This document shows positions 34,507 to 46,886 of a DNA stretch of 64,000 bases, in pieces. The position numbers and the translations under genes were made by a program. The DNA lies in assembly GCA_015143295.1 (NCBI GenBank), contig JABCRI010001343.1, positions 186,001-250,000 on the forward strand, written 5' to 3'. Source of the stretch: Tetracentron sinense (lineage: Eukaryota; Streptophyta; Magnoliopsida; Trochodendrales; Trochodendraceae). The notes under the pieces were generated by a model, which was given only the letters and a program-made list of their open reading frames with translations, had not been told where the DNA came from and did no database searches. Each line of letters begins with the position of its first letter. The first letter of the stretch is position 1.

Positions 34507-35510
34507 TGTTAGGAAAAATCTGTTTTGGAAATATTTGGGTATTTTGGAAAAAATTGTTTTTATAAACTTTGACCCAAAATATAAGTGGGACCCACAAGGG
34601 TTTTGAGACGGATCCAAGTGGATCTGTGTTCTCCTTCATGAGGAGATTAATGTGGTATAATTACTTGTCCAAAACAATGAAGTGGTGAATGAGAAATTAA
34701 TCTCAAAGTGGGCCACTTGAACATGTGTTGTAAGTTGAAGAATAGTATAGTATAATAATCCCACATCGGAAAACTATTGAAACCATAGTATGGTTTATAT
34801 CCTATTACATTGGAGTAAAGGGTGGGCCCTTGGGGCACCCAAATTTTGCGAAGGAGTGAGCCCATGGTCCAAGGTGGAACCAACCACACACACGCGCGCA
34901 CCCTGCCCTGGCCCGTGCCCATGTCCGAGTCCGGCCGGCCAGCTGCTTGGCTTGGCTTGGCTTGTGGGCCTTAAAGCCTGGCCCCTATATTTACTTTTTG
35001 CTAGGCCAAAGCCCATTCAACTTAAACGGAACCCAGCAGTTTATTAATCCACTAGTCATGTCTGTTGGATTTAAAAACTGAAACCCAAAAGACATGACCA
35101 TTCTGGATAGTCTCCTTAGCCTATTATTTAAGGCTTTTCTGCAGCATTTTCTGGAGTACGAAAATCAGATCTTCTACTCCCTAATTTTTCATCTTCTTCT
35201 GCATTTTAGTCTGCATTTCAGAGAGAGTACTAAACATCTCTGGTTCGCTGTGTCATCGGGTTTCTAATGGTAGTACCTAGGACAAGACTGTTGTATCTTG
35301 GGAGATAAGTTGTTGTAGGCCGTGACCACCTGTGCGAGGCAATATTGTCTTAAGGACATTGAATCTAATTCAAGTCTCAGTCAGTAAAGTGCACTATCTC
35401 TTATTTTCTATTCTATTAACATTGTTCTGTGTTTTGTATTTGTTTTTGTATTCTGTAATTTGCGTCTCTTAATTATATAACATACAGTAATTTTAGTAGT
35501 CGATCCAACA
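34507..35510 (+). mobile_element. Copia LTR shared by elements 1 and 2
   Basis: It starts TGTTAGGAAAAATC and ends GATCCAACA, length about 1004 bp. It contains CCCACATCGGAAAACTATTG and a pyrimidine/CA-rich run. The sequence upstream is the 3' end of element 1 and the sequence downstream is the 5' internal region of element 2, so this single LTR serves both. Confidence 0.85.
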
Positions 35511-36474
35511 ATCTTAAGACAATATTTTGTGTTGTATGTTATCTTTAATTTTTTAAATTATAATATGCTGAAATTAATCTACAGTGTTCAATTTAAAACC
35601 TGCATAGTACTTTAATAGTGTGCAATTTAAATTTTGTTCATAATTTTGAATTGTTGGATTCTGCACTTTAATCTTCTGGATTTTTTTTAACTCTGTACAG
35701 ATTTTACAATCTGTCAATGTTGTATGCTGTATAGAATTCTGAATGGTTAAATTCTGCAACTTTAGAAAATTTGCTCTATTTTAATTTCTGCATTGAATAT
35801 AAAATCTGCACTGCTGGAATTTTCTGCAAGTTTAAAAATCTGCACTATTTTAGTTAATTGCAATTTTAAAATTCTGCAATCTGTAATTTTAAAATTCTGC
35901 ACAGATTCTGCATTTTACAAAATCTTCAATCTGTAATTTGATTTTCTGCAATTTCAAAATTCTGAAATATGTAATTTGAAAACTACAATTCAAATTCTGA
36001 ATTTTGAAATTCTGCATGTTCAAAATCTGCAACTTAATTTCTGCATTATGAATCTCTACAATCTACACTTTTAAAAATCTGAAATTAAAATCTGCAATTT
36101 CATATTCTGAGATTTGAAATCTGTAATTTCAAATTCTGTATTTCGAATTCTGAAAAATTGTATTATAGAATCTGCACTTTACAATACTGCAATTAAAAAA
36201 TCTGCACTTTAGAATTCTGAAATATAAAATCTACAATTCTGAAGTCTGAAATCCTGCATTTCTAATTTTGAAATTCTGTATTTCAATTCTGAAATCTGTA
36301 TTTCTAAATTCTGCAAATCTGAATTCATCATTTAGAATTCTGAAACTTTGAATTCTGCATTATAAAAATTTGAATTGTGAAATTAAATTACTGCACTAGT
36401 AATTCTCATTTTTGTGATTGGTTAAAATCCTGGAAATTTACTTTATATTATTGTTTTACAATCCAAACATACAT
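35511..36474 (+). mobile_element. Copia element 2 leader, TCTGCA/ATTCTG-rich
   Basis: The untranslated leader between LTR and gag is dominated by irregular repetition of TTCTGCA, AATTCTGAA and AATCTGCA words. No protein is encoded. No convincing tRNA primer-binding site could be identified right after the LTR. Confidence 0.6.
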
Positions 36475-37450
36475 ATGACTATCGAAAAGACTATTGTTTC
36501 TACCCCAGTTCTGGCACAAGTGTCAACTATCCCCACTGCAGGCCCTATTGCTCAAGGTGAAAAACCTGAAAAATTTAATAGGACAGACTTCAAGAGATGA
36601 CAGCAAAAAATGTTGTTCTATCTGACCACCTTGAATTTGGCAAGATTCTTGCAAGAGGATGCCCCTACCCTGAAAGAGGGTAAATCAGACCGGATGACAG
36701 TTGCTGCAATTGAAGCATGAAAACATACTGATTTCTTGTGTAAGAACTATATCTTGAATGACTTGGACAATACATTATACAATGTATATAGTCCAATTAA
36801 GACCGCTAAAGAATTATGGGAGTCCTTGGACAAGAAATACAAGACTGAGGATGCCGAGATGAAGAAATTCATGGTTTAAAATTTTTCTTGATTTCAAGAT
36901 GGTTGATTCAAAAACTGTAATAAGCTAAGTTCAAGACCTCCAATTGATCATTCATGAGATCCATGCAGAAGGATTGATGATAAGTGAATCATTCTAAGTT
37001 GCTACTGTAATTGAGAAGTTGTCTCCATCTTGGAAGAACTTCAAAAATTACCTTAAACACAAGCAAAAGGAAATAGGGATAGATGACTTAATTATCTTAC
37101 TCAGATTTGAGGAAGATAATAGAGTATCTGAAAGAAATGCTAGAAAACAAGTTCTTGAATCAAATGTCAATGTAGTGGAACACAAGTCCAAGAAAATGAA
37201 CAATTCTGAAGTAGGTCCAAGTCAGAAACCCAAAGGCAAGAAACATAAGAGGTTCAAGGGTAACTTTTACATTTGTAACAGGCCGGAGCATGTGGCTAAG
37301 AGCTGTAGAAACCGAAACTTCCAAAGAAAATCCAATAAGGGATCAACTCAGGCTCACATTACTGAAGTAGAGAACATCACCGATGATGTTTCTGATATGC
37401 ACTTATCAGCTATTGTTTTAGAAATAAATATGGTGTTGAATCCCAGACAA
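36475..37450 (+). pseudogene. Copia gag, degraded
   Basis: The ATG at 36475 opens a frame with EKPEKFNRTDFKR, stopped by TGA at 36598 where relatives carry tryptophan. The reading continues with MLFYLTTLNLARFL, a second TGA at 36718 (again at an expected tryptophan), [17 protein letters not shown] and [20 protein letters not shown], then a shift. The last part has a zinc-knuckle remnant CNRPEHVAKSC (about 37273) in which the first cysteine of CCHC is lost. In life this protein would package the element RNA; here it cannot be made. Confidence 0.8.
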
Positions 37451-38258
37451 TGATGGGTAGATACTGGAGCAACTCAACATATCTGTTCAGATAGGAGTGC
37501 ATTCAGTAACTATCATAGAGTTACTGAAGTAGAAAAACTCTACATAGAAAACTCATCTACTTCTACTGTTCAAGGATTCGGGAAGGTTGTTTTAAAGATG
37601 ACTTCAGGCAAAGAGCTCACTTTAAATGATGTCCTGCATGTACCAGATATCAAGATAAACCTTGTTTCAAGAGCACTTCTTATTAAGAATGGTTTCAAGT
37701 TAGTTTTTAAGTCAGACAAATTTGTTCTGACTAAAAATGGTATGTATGTTAGCAAAGGTTATCTCTGTGAAGGATTATTCAAAATGAATGTAATGACTGT
37801 GATGCCTTCGGGCAATAGTAATAATAAAGCAAGTTCTTCTGTTTATATGCTTGAGTCATTTGATTTATGGCATGCTAGACTAAGACATGTAAATTCTGAT
37901 TCCTTACGTAGGCTTACTAATTCAGATCTAATTCCAAAAATTAAATTTGACTCAAATAATAAATGTGAAATTTATGTGGAATCCAAATTATCCAGAACTT
38001 CTTGTCCCTCAATTGAAAGAAATACTGAACCTTTATGGTTGATTCACAATGATATCTGTGATTTAAAATTTGTGCAAACAAGAGATGAGAAAAAATATTT
38101 CGTTATCTTCATTGATGATTGTACAAGGTACTGTCATATCTATTTGCTAAGTAGCAAAGATGAGGCTTTGGACATGTTCAAACTTTATAAAAGTGAAGTT
38201 GAAAATCAACTTAACCAAAAGATTAAGATGTTAAGAAACGATAAAGGAGGTGAATATG
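37451..38258 (+). pseudogene. Copia protease and integrase N-terminal part, degraded
   Basis: A TGA at 37451 precedes WVDTGATQHICSD, which carries the DTG of the aspartic protease. The frame then continues through LNDVLHVPDIKINLVS, LWHARLRHVNSDSL (integrase zinc-binding histidines), IHNDICD and FVIFIDDCTRYCHIYLL to RNDKGGEYV. These are the hallmarks of a Ty1/copia integrase. The reading is cut at 38258 by the solo LTR and resumes at 40392. Confidence 0.85.
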
Positions 38259-40391
38259 TGTAGAGCCCTAGAACTTTTCGTACTTAATGAACAGTGTTCT
38301 CGTAGCTAATTGGCCTTGCATGTAGCCTAATTAATAAATAAGAAAGAATTAAAGATTCTGAAATGTCAGAAATGTTCATTTTCGAATGACGAATCCAACG
38401 CAAGTTGAATCGTCAAAATCCGTCGAACGAGTCGAAAGATATAGCTAAAACAGCAAAAACCTGCAGAGCACCGATCGCTAGGGATCGATCAATCCACAAC
38501 CGATCGATCGGCCCAAAACCGATCAATCGGTATCTATCGACTGGTTAACTTTTTTGTATGAGGAAAAATTCCAGATGTGATTTTTGATTAAGAGTTCGGT
38601 CAAAAACACCGATCGCTCGGTTAAGCACCGATCGATCGGTCATAAGCACCAATCGCTCGGTCTTTTGCGTTTTGCAGATTTCATTAAGGGTAAATAGGTC
38701 TTTGACCACCCCTCTTTTCTATATAAGCCCAACTCGTGGGGGAGAGTTTCATAAACCCTTAAGCACATATTTTGAGAGATTTTTAGAGAGGGAAGAAGCT
38801 AGGGTTTGAAGCAAGAGTTGTTGGAGGGCCATTGGAGCTTGGATCTCTTCTTTCAAGCTAAGATCCTTCTTCATTGAAGCTTGGATCCCAATCCTCTCAA
38901 GATATTCTTCAAGTCTTCAAGGTTAGTACACTCTCATAGTTAACCTAGTATTACTCCATATTTTTGAGTTCATTTCATGAAGTTAAGCATGTAACTTAAA
39001 AGAATGAGATAAATTGGAAGAAAATGGATGTATGGTGAATGTATGGGGATCAAGGCAAATGGATGCCAAGTAGGATGTGATGATGTTGTGTGATGAAAAG
39101 GATAGATAGGCATGGTATTAATAACAAATACACCTATGATGCTTGATGAAATATGAACATGAAATCATATGTTAAAAGACCTAAGAAAGGGTTGCACACT
39201 ACATGTTTGATGATGTTTGATGAAATGCATGAATGAGGACTAAGTTAAGAAAATGAGGATATGATTTAGGGCATTTTCTCTTTGGGTAAATAGTAAATGA
39301 AATGCTATATATATATATGTGTTTTCCTTCAATAATTCATGTCTATAGAATTCTAGAAATGCTATATGATATTGATTTTGTTCACGATTACGATAACACC
39401 TATTGTCACGTATAAGCATGTACAATTACATGAACTGATATTTTCGCATAGGCATGTATTTCAAAAGCATAAGGAATGTTTTCCAAAGAAATTCATAAGA
39501 ATAAGCTCACAAGAACTCATAAAATAGTGGGATGACCCGGGGAGTGCCACTAACCATCTGATATTCCCAAGCTACTTTGGGTGGATGTTTAGTGGGATGG
39601 TACAAAGGGCGCCACTAGGGATGAACTTGTAAGAACTCGTAAGATAGTGATATGGCTCGGGGAGCACCACTAACCATCTGATATTCCCAAGCTACTTTGG
39701 GTGGGTGTTTAGTGGGATGGTACAAAGGGCGCCACTAGTGAAGAACTCACAAGGACTTGTATGCTCACAAGAAGGTTATAAAAACACGAAGTTTATAAGA
39801 ACTCACAAGCATACATGAGATGGTTTGTTTTCCATGAAAAGCATAAGTTTGATTAACGGTTTTCCATGACAGGTTTAAGCATGCATTTTATGGATTGTAT
39901 TCTTGTTCGCCCGGGTATGTGGTATTATGATTATTATATTATTGCTAGCTATTAGTTTATACTTGTTGAGTATTCCACGCTCAGCCACACATGTTATGTC
40001 GGCAGGTACATGGGTTCCTTTTGACATCTGTGATCAAGGGCCTTGGATAGAGGAAGATTATGACGAGGAGGAGCCATATGTGGAGCCTTAGGAGGAGGCA
40101 AAGGACTTAGACCACTGACCCTTTCAGGATGATTATTGAGACAGAGAGAGATCATTACCTTTTGTATTTTGATGAGTAAGTCTGTTTACTCTTACTTTGA
40201 GATTTTGTATTGTACAAACTTGGAATACAAATTATAAATAGAAAAAGAAATTTTTGGGTTAAGCTTCCGCACTACTTATGATTATATTATGTTATGCTTT
40301 GAGTATTATTGTAGGATGGTTTGGTATCGGATATTGCACATCACGAGCCAAAATACCTCTTAACTCCCAAGGGCTATTTTGGGTCGTGACA
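38259..40391 (+). mobile_element. Solo LTR inserted in copia integrase, ATATG duplication
   Basis: The 2133-bp segment begins TGTAGAGCCC and ends GGTCGTGACA. ATATG flanks it on both sides (38254-38258 and 40392-40396). TG...CA ends with a 5-bp duplication and no coding domains identify a solo LTR, probably Ty3/gypsy. It has a TATA-like CTATATAAGCCC at about 38719, clusters of CCGATCGATCGG words near 38470-38665, and a 120-bp tandem duplication (39531-39740, CACTAACCATCTGATATTCC). Deleting it restores the reading of the host integrase across the junction. Confidence 0.9.
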
Positions 40392-41422
40392 ATATGTGTC
40401 ACCATTTGATAAGTTCTGTAAAGAACGTGACATATTCCATCAAACAACCGCTCCTTACCTGAACAGAACAGTATTACTGAACGCAAAACCGAACTCTAAA
40501 GGAAATGATGAATGCATTATTGATCAGTTCAGGTTTGCCTCAGAACTTGTGGGGGGAAGCAATATTATCTGCTAATTATATTCTTAACAAACTACCCCAC
40601 AAGAAGTTAGACTACCCCATAAGAAGTTAGACAAGACACCTTATGAGTTGTAGAATGGTCGAAGATCTTCCTACAAATACTTAAAAGTGTGGGGTTGTAG
40701 CAAAGGTAGCAGTTTCTGCTCCTAAGAAGGTTAAGATAGGACCAAAGACAGTGGATTGCATCTTCATTGGATATGCTCACAATTGTAGCGCATATCGGTT
40801 TCTTGTACACAAGTCAGATATTCCTGATATACATGTCAACACGATCATAGAATCAAGGAATGCATCTTTCTTTGAAACTACATTTCCTTGCAAGGTTGTA
40901 CAAGAACATAATCCTATAAAAAGGATACATGATACTATTAATAGTGATCAATAAGAAAATGTAGACCAAGAGTCTATAGATAAGGAAAATGAAGATGAAC
41001 CAATGCGTAGTAAAAGAGTAAAAACTACTATATCTTTCGATCCTGATTTTCTAACTTATTTGTTGGAAAATGGGCCTCAAAGCTTTAAAGAAGTCATGTC
41101 TTCTCCAGAAGCGTCATCTTGGAAAGAGACTATAAATAGTGAAATCAAGTCCATCATGCAAAATCATACTTGGGAACTGGTGGATCTTCTTCCAGAGAAT
41201 AAACCATTAGAATGTAAATGGATATTCAAAAAGAAGATGAAAGCTGATGGAACGATTGACAAATACAAAGGTAGACTTGTAGTAAAGGGCTACAAGCAAA
41301 AGAAAGGTATTGATTATTTCGATACTTATTCACCGGTTACAAGGATAACATCCATCCGTATGTTAATAGCTATTGTTGTTGTTAACAACTTAGAGATACA
41401 TCAAATGAATGTGAAAACTGCT
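40392..41422 (+). pseudogene. Copia integrase end and reverse transcriptase start, degraded
   Basis: The segment picks up SPFDKFCKERDIFHQTTAPY, then frame-shifted pieces including TVDCIFIGYAHNCSAYRF. The 41003-41422 frame has SSWKETINSEIKSIMQNHTW, DLLPENKPLECKWIFKKK, YKGRLVVKGYKQKKGIDYF and INQMNVKTA-like text of a copia reverse transcriptase. It stops at the second solo LTR. A small direct duplication (CCCCA.AAGAAGTTAGACTA) near 40595-40630 disrupts one frame. Confidence 0.85.
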
Positions 41423-44126
41423 TGTAAGCACCCAATTTTTACACCCTCTCCAAACCTTAAACCCCTAGGACAAATCCCAGGACAAGCCCTAGAACCCTAA
41501 GACCTGGGACCTAAACCCTTGGGCTCAAAGCCCATTTCCTTTAAAACCACCCTAAACCCTAGGCTAAACTCTAGTGTGACCCTAGTAGAACCCAAGACAA
41601 AACTTAGGTAGGTCCCAAACCCTAGTTAAACCTAGGTCTAGCCCTAGGCAAATCCTAGGTGAGCCCTAGATATACCCTAAACCCTGAAACCCTAGGTAAA
41701 CCCTTTTGAGCTCACAGCCCATTAACATTTCAATACCCAAAACCTAAACCAAACCCTAGGAGAGCCCTAGCTAAGCCCTAGACCAAACCCTAGGAGAGCC
41801 CTAGCTAAACCCTAGCCCAAAACCTAAGACAAACCTTATGGGCTAAAGGCCCGTTTAAAAGTCCAAAACCACAAAATCTAAAGCCCAAGCACTTTGGGGC
41901 CCACACTTGGGCCCACCACAACCCATGAGGACCACATGGGTGGGACCCACAACCCCCAATCCGGAGGAGGGCGGGAAATGCCCAAAGTAGGTACCCACTA
42001 TGCTTTTGGCCCAAGTGAGTTTGGGTCTGGCCTGAAATGGAAACAAAATCCAGGGTGTCGGTAATCGAATTACGACACCCCAAAGATCCCTTCTTTTGGG
42101 AATGGCAGTTATTCGATTACCGCCATTCCTGGATTTGCAGATTGGCGTGTGCAGGTTCCACTGCAGCCACCTGAACCACTTGGGACCTCCACCATGACTC
42201 CCCTCTGAGTTCCCCTAATGCCCCTGAGGTCTCTCCCTTCCTCTTCTATAAATACCAAACCTCTCCCATGCATTTCCCACGCCCACTTCATATCTCAAAC
42301 CTCTACCAAATTGCTACCAGCATCCCTCCAGCTTTAAACTTCATCCCTCGGGTCCTAGACCCCCTCTAGGGAGTAACCCAAGCCACCACAAGCCACCCCA
42401 GGTCAACTCAATCGACCACCACCAACTACCACAGCTCCCACCATGGTGAACAGTCTGTGCAGAGGGTAGGGATCATCCCCCACCCATCTCTCTTGCCTTC
42501 TAACTGTAAGGGACCCCTGGTCCTGTTCCAGGGGTCTCATTCTTGCTTTATTTTGAGTTCTAGAGTTCCCCACACCCAGGATAAGACCTCCCCTATCCCT
42601 CTCATGGATACGGGGAGGATCCCTTGAGGTATACACGGGTGCAACACCACCTAATAATACTTGACCACCCCACGCAGGGTCTGGGAATCCCTCAGCCCAT
42701 GAGGGAACCCCCTGTACCTTTGCTTATGTAGCCATAGTGGAGGAAAATAGTTTTTTTTTTCAAAAACTGCTAGTGATCGGTAATCACATTACCGACCCAG
42801 TTTTTTTAAGCTAAAAATCTCCTGTCGACACTCCCTTTACCGACATATTTGGCCTGTTTTTACCTGACTTCGGGCCCTTGTGGGGCCCACATGCTTCCCG
42901 CCCTGAGGCCCACCAGTAGCTCATTCGAAAGCCTTTGATCCCCTCTAACTTTCTGTAAAGTTTTAAATCCAGGGGTCATGCCTAACTAGTGTTAGCATGG
43001 CCCCGAACTCAAGTTAAAACTTGTAACAGTGTGTCGGCGGTCAGACTCCCGACATTACAGATTCTGTTTTTATCAACTTTGGGTCCACGCCCTTGATCTT
43101 CTGGGCCTGAGACCTGGCCCATTGGAAAGCCTGGTCATCAGGCTACCTGCTCATGCTTTCATTTCACCCAGGGGAGGTCCCTAACTATATTTAGAACCTC
43201 ACAAACTCTGGTTAAAAAATTGCAAAAATGCAGGTAATCTGATTACCTCAATTCTGTAATTTTTTAATTTCGGGCTTCGTGCAGGGCCCAAACCTGGTAG
43301 GAGGTCACTCTAGGCCCTGCCATACCATTTGAGCCAACTCTTGACTTACCATGACTCTTAACCATGGTTAAAACGGTCACCGGTTAACTTTTAATTATGA
43401 TTAAGCACTATTTAACCCACAAAAAATATGAAAAAATTCATAAAAATACAAAATACCAAAAAATCTCAATCTTGAACTTTTTAACCCTAATTAGCACCTC
43501 TAACCATGGTTAACACTCTTTTAACCCCGGTTAGTAACTCTAACCCTCGGTTAACACCTCCATTTGCCTCCGGGCTTCACCCTAGGCCTACCGGGCCTCA
43601 CCCTTGGCCTACCGGGCCTCACCCTAGTCTACCGGACTACTCCTCGGCCTATTGGGCTCACCCCTTTGCACATTGACCAACCTCGATCAAGTAAACCCTA
43701 ATCTGCCGGATTAGGTCCATTAGCCACCTCTTGATGCACACACACACGCCCCCTCGCCTTAGCACGGGCTCAAGTACTAGAACTACACTTGGTCTGATCT
43801 CACCCCTCATGTGAGTATGTAGGCAGCCCAACACGGGCCCGATTCTAGTTAGTTTTACTTTCTTCCAGTTAATATTAACTTAAACACTAATGACATTCGA
43901 TTAATCTTGAACTTAATTTTGGCTTAAACCTAGTAAGTAGGGAACCACCAAGTGTGGAAGTGTCGGGGTTCCTAACCCCTACCCTGAACTTAACCGAACC
44001 TCTTACCTCGATCTTTGATCGTAGACCAAGTCTTTATCCAACATTTCCCGGGGACATCCCTTCTGAATTAATAAGTGGGGACTCTAATCCCGTGAGATTT
44101 TTAGGGAGTGAAATCTCGTGCTCACA
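41423..44126 (+). mobile_element. Solo LTR inserted in copia reverse transcriptase, CTGCT duplication
   Basis: The 2704-bp segment begins TGTAAGCACCC and ends CGTGCTCACA. CTGCT lies outside both ends (41418-41422 and 44127-44131). It is GC-richer than its host. Its 5' part is dense in CCCTAAACCCTAG-like words (41440-41830), and it has a TATA-like TCTATAAATACC near 42244. It also carries several short palindromic words such as GTAATCGAATTAC, GGTAATCACATTACC and GGTAATCTGATTACC. No coding domain is seen. Probably a Ty3/gypsy LTR. Confidence 0.88.
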
Positions 44127-45330
44127 CTGCTTTCTTAAATGGTGATTTGAATGAAGAGATATATATGGAACAACCAGAAAGTTTCATAGCAAATAACCAA
44201 GAAAAGAAAGTATGTAAACTTGTTAAATCTCTTTATGGATTAAAATAAGCTCCTAAACAATGGCATAAGAAATTTGACATTGTTATGATGTCAAATGGTT
44301 TCAAGATTAACGAGTGCGATAAATGTGTTTATGTGAAAAGCACTGAAACAGCATATTTCATTGTGTGTCTCTATGTGGATGATATGCTAATCATGGGTAG
44401 CAGTACTGAAATTATTCAATCTACCAAAAGGATGTTAAATAAAAGATTTGACATGAAAAATCTAGGTGTTGCAGATATAATTCTAGGAATTAAAATTACT
44501 AGAACATCTGAAAGACTCATCTTATCTCAATCTCATTACATTGAGAAGATCCTTGAAAGATTTATTAAAGATGATAAAAGTATTGCAAAAACACCAGTAT
44601 ATGTAAATTTACATCTAATTAAGAATACTAGAAAGGGAATATCTCAGTTAGAGTATTCTCAAATCATTGGTAGTTTAATGTATCTCATGAACCGCGACCT
44701 GATATAGCTTACTCGGTTAGCAAACTAAGTAGATATACAAGCAATCGAAGGGAAGACCACTGGAAGGCGATAGTTAGGGTTCTCAAATATTTGAGATATA
44801 CCCAAAACTATGGATTGCACTATACAAGATATCCAGCTGTACTTAATGGGTATAGTGATGCAAATTGGATATCTGATACTAAAGACTCAAAATTCACTAA
44901 CGGATTTCTTTAAACTTGGAGGTGCAACGGTATCTTGGAAATCTTCTAAACAGACATATATAGCTAGATCCACTATGGAATCTGAGTTTATAGCTTTAGA
45001 TAAAGCTAGTGAAGAAGCAAAATGGCTTCGTCACTTTTTAGAAGATATTCCAAGTTGGTCAAAACCTGTGCCAGCTATCTGCATACATTGCAATAGTTAA
45101 TCTACGATTAGAATAGCACAAAACAGTATGTATAACGGTAAATCTCGACATATACGTCGAAGACACAATACCGTGAAACAGTTGCTCTCAAATGAAATCA
45201 TTTCCATTGATTATGTAAAGTCAAAGAATAACATAACGGATCCATTAACCAAAAGTTTGACTTTAGAGCAAGTGTGTAAATCATCGAGGAGAATGAGACT
45301 AAAGCCTATATCTAAAGAGTTGACATAATG
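44127..45330 (+). pseudogene. Copia reverse transcriptase and RNase H, degraded
   Basis: The reading resumes as FLNGDLNEEIYMEQPESF, then VKSLYGLK, a TAA at 44246 where glutamine is expected, and APKQWHKKFD. YVDDMLIMGSS, the polymerase active-site box, is at about 44372-44405. RNase H follows: [29 protein letters not shown] and [18 protein letters not shown], with a TAA at 45098, and the C-terminal VKSKNNITDPLTKSL. Several stops and frameshifts make it inactive. Confidence 0.88.
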
Positions 45331-45897
45331 GAAACCTAACCTAGCTGACTAGAGATCCCAAGATCTAGGTTCAAAGAGACGACCTAATTGTATGTAACTC
45401 AGTAATGTCACTGTTAAAAATAAATTTCTTCATCATATTTCTATGATGAAACAATGAAAGAATCTAAAGTAAGCAAAGCTTTTAATGATTCTTATATTTT
45501 GGAAATCCAAGTGGGGTATGATGAGATACTCTTGATAAGAGATTACCTATATAAGTGTGAAGAGGGACCGCTTCTATAAGAATTTTAAAAGGAAAAATTC
45601 TTTAAGAGCACTTATGAAAAAACCAGAAGTTGTTCAAGGCCAACATGAACACAACCATGAGAACGAAAGGTGTACGAAAATGAACTGTGTGAGTTCTATT
45701 GTATTGGTTTACACTACGGCTGAACAGTTCAAGACATCATGTTTACTGGATAGCCAGTAAATCCGATAGTACTTCACTAAGGAAGGTTCAAGGCCAAAAG
45801 CTACATTTCCCGATACAGTAACTTTTCACTTGTACTCTCTTTTAGTGTCTGCATATATTCTGTATTCTGTTCAGGAATTCTCATTCATGTGAAGGAT
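45331..45897 (+). mobile_element. Copia element 2 3' untranslated region
   Basis: Collinear with 33960-34506 of element 1 with small indels. It ends in TCTCATTCATGTGAAGGAT just before the LTR; no long polypurine tract is obvious. No gene. Confidence 0.7.
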
Positions 45898-46886
45898 TAT
45901 TGGAAAAAATCTGGGTATTTTGAAAAAAACAGTTTTTATAAACTTTGACCCAAAATATAAGTAAGATCCACAAAGGTTTTGAGGCAGGTCCAAGTGGATT
46001 CGTGTTCTCCTTCATGAGGAGATTAACGTAGTATAATTATTTGTCCAAAACAGTGAAGTGGTGAATGAGAAATTAATCTCAAAGTGGGCCACTTGAACAT
46101 GTGTTGTAAGTTGAAGAATAGTATAGTATAATAATCCCACGTCGGAAAACTATTGAAACCATAGTATGGTTTATATCCTATTACCTTTGAGTAAAGGGTG
46201 GGCCCTTGGGGCATCCAAATTTTGCGAATGAGTGAGTCCATGCTTCAAGGTGGAACCAACCACACACACGCGTTCACCGCCGCCCCGGCTCGTGCCTGTG
46301 TCCGAGTCCAGCCGGCTGCTTGGCTTGGCTTGGCTTGGCTTGTGGGCCTTAAAGCCTGACCCCTATATTTATTTTTTGCTTGGCCAAAACACATTCAATT
46401 TAAACGGAACCCAGCAGTTTATTAATCCAACAATCATGTCTGTTTGATTTAAAAACTGAAACTCAAAAGACATGACCATTCTGAACAGTCTCCTTAGCCT
46501 ATTATTTAAGGCTCTTCTGCTGCATTTTCTGGAGTACGAAAATCAAATCTTCTACTTCCTAATTTTCCATCTTATCTGCATTCTAATCTGCATTTTAAAT
46601 AAAGAGTACTAAACATCTCTAATTCGCTATGTCGTCGGGTTTCTAGTGGTAGTATCCAAGACGAGACTGTTATATCTTGGGAGACAAATTGTTGTAGACT
46701 GTGACCACTTATGCGGGACGATATTCTCTAAGGACATTAAATTCAATTCAAGTCTTAGTCAGTAAAGTGCACTATTTCTTATTTTCTATTAAGTTAACAT
46801 TGTTATGTGTTCTGTATTTATTTTTGTATTCTATAATTTGCATCTCTTAATTATATAACATACAATAATTTTAGCAGTCAACCTAA
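45898..46886 (+). mobile_element. 3' LTR of copia element 2
   Basis: Aligned with the LTR at 34507-35510, but it starts TATTGG instead of TGTTAG and lacks a short GGAAATATTTGG segment. It ends near GTCAACCTAAA, after which unit A sequence resumes. Visible differences from the other LTR are numerous, so the insertion is not recent. A clean 5-bp target duplication with the 32850 edge is not evident. Confidence 0.8.

Noticed and set aside
34648..35047. Open frames in copia LTRs
   Set aside because: They lie in LTR sequence, recur in all LTR copies with shifts, and encode nothing recognisable.
41440..41830. Interstitial telomere array
   Set aside because: The words are degenerate and irregular and lie inside an LTR with its own target duplication, so they are not a chromosome-fusion scar.
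41424..44125. Mutator or hAT insertion with a 7-bp ACTGCTT duplication
   Set aside because: Shifting the boundary by one base gives TG...CA ends and a 5-bp CTGCT duplication, which fits a solo LTR better.
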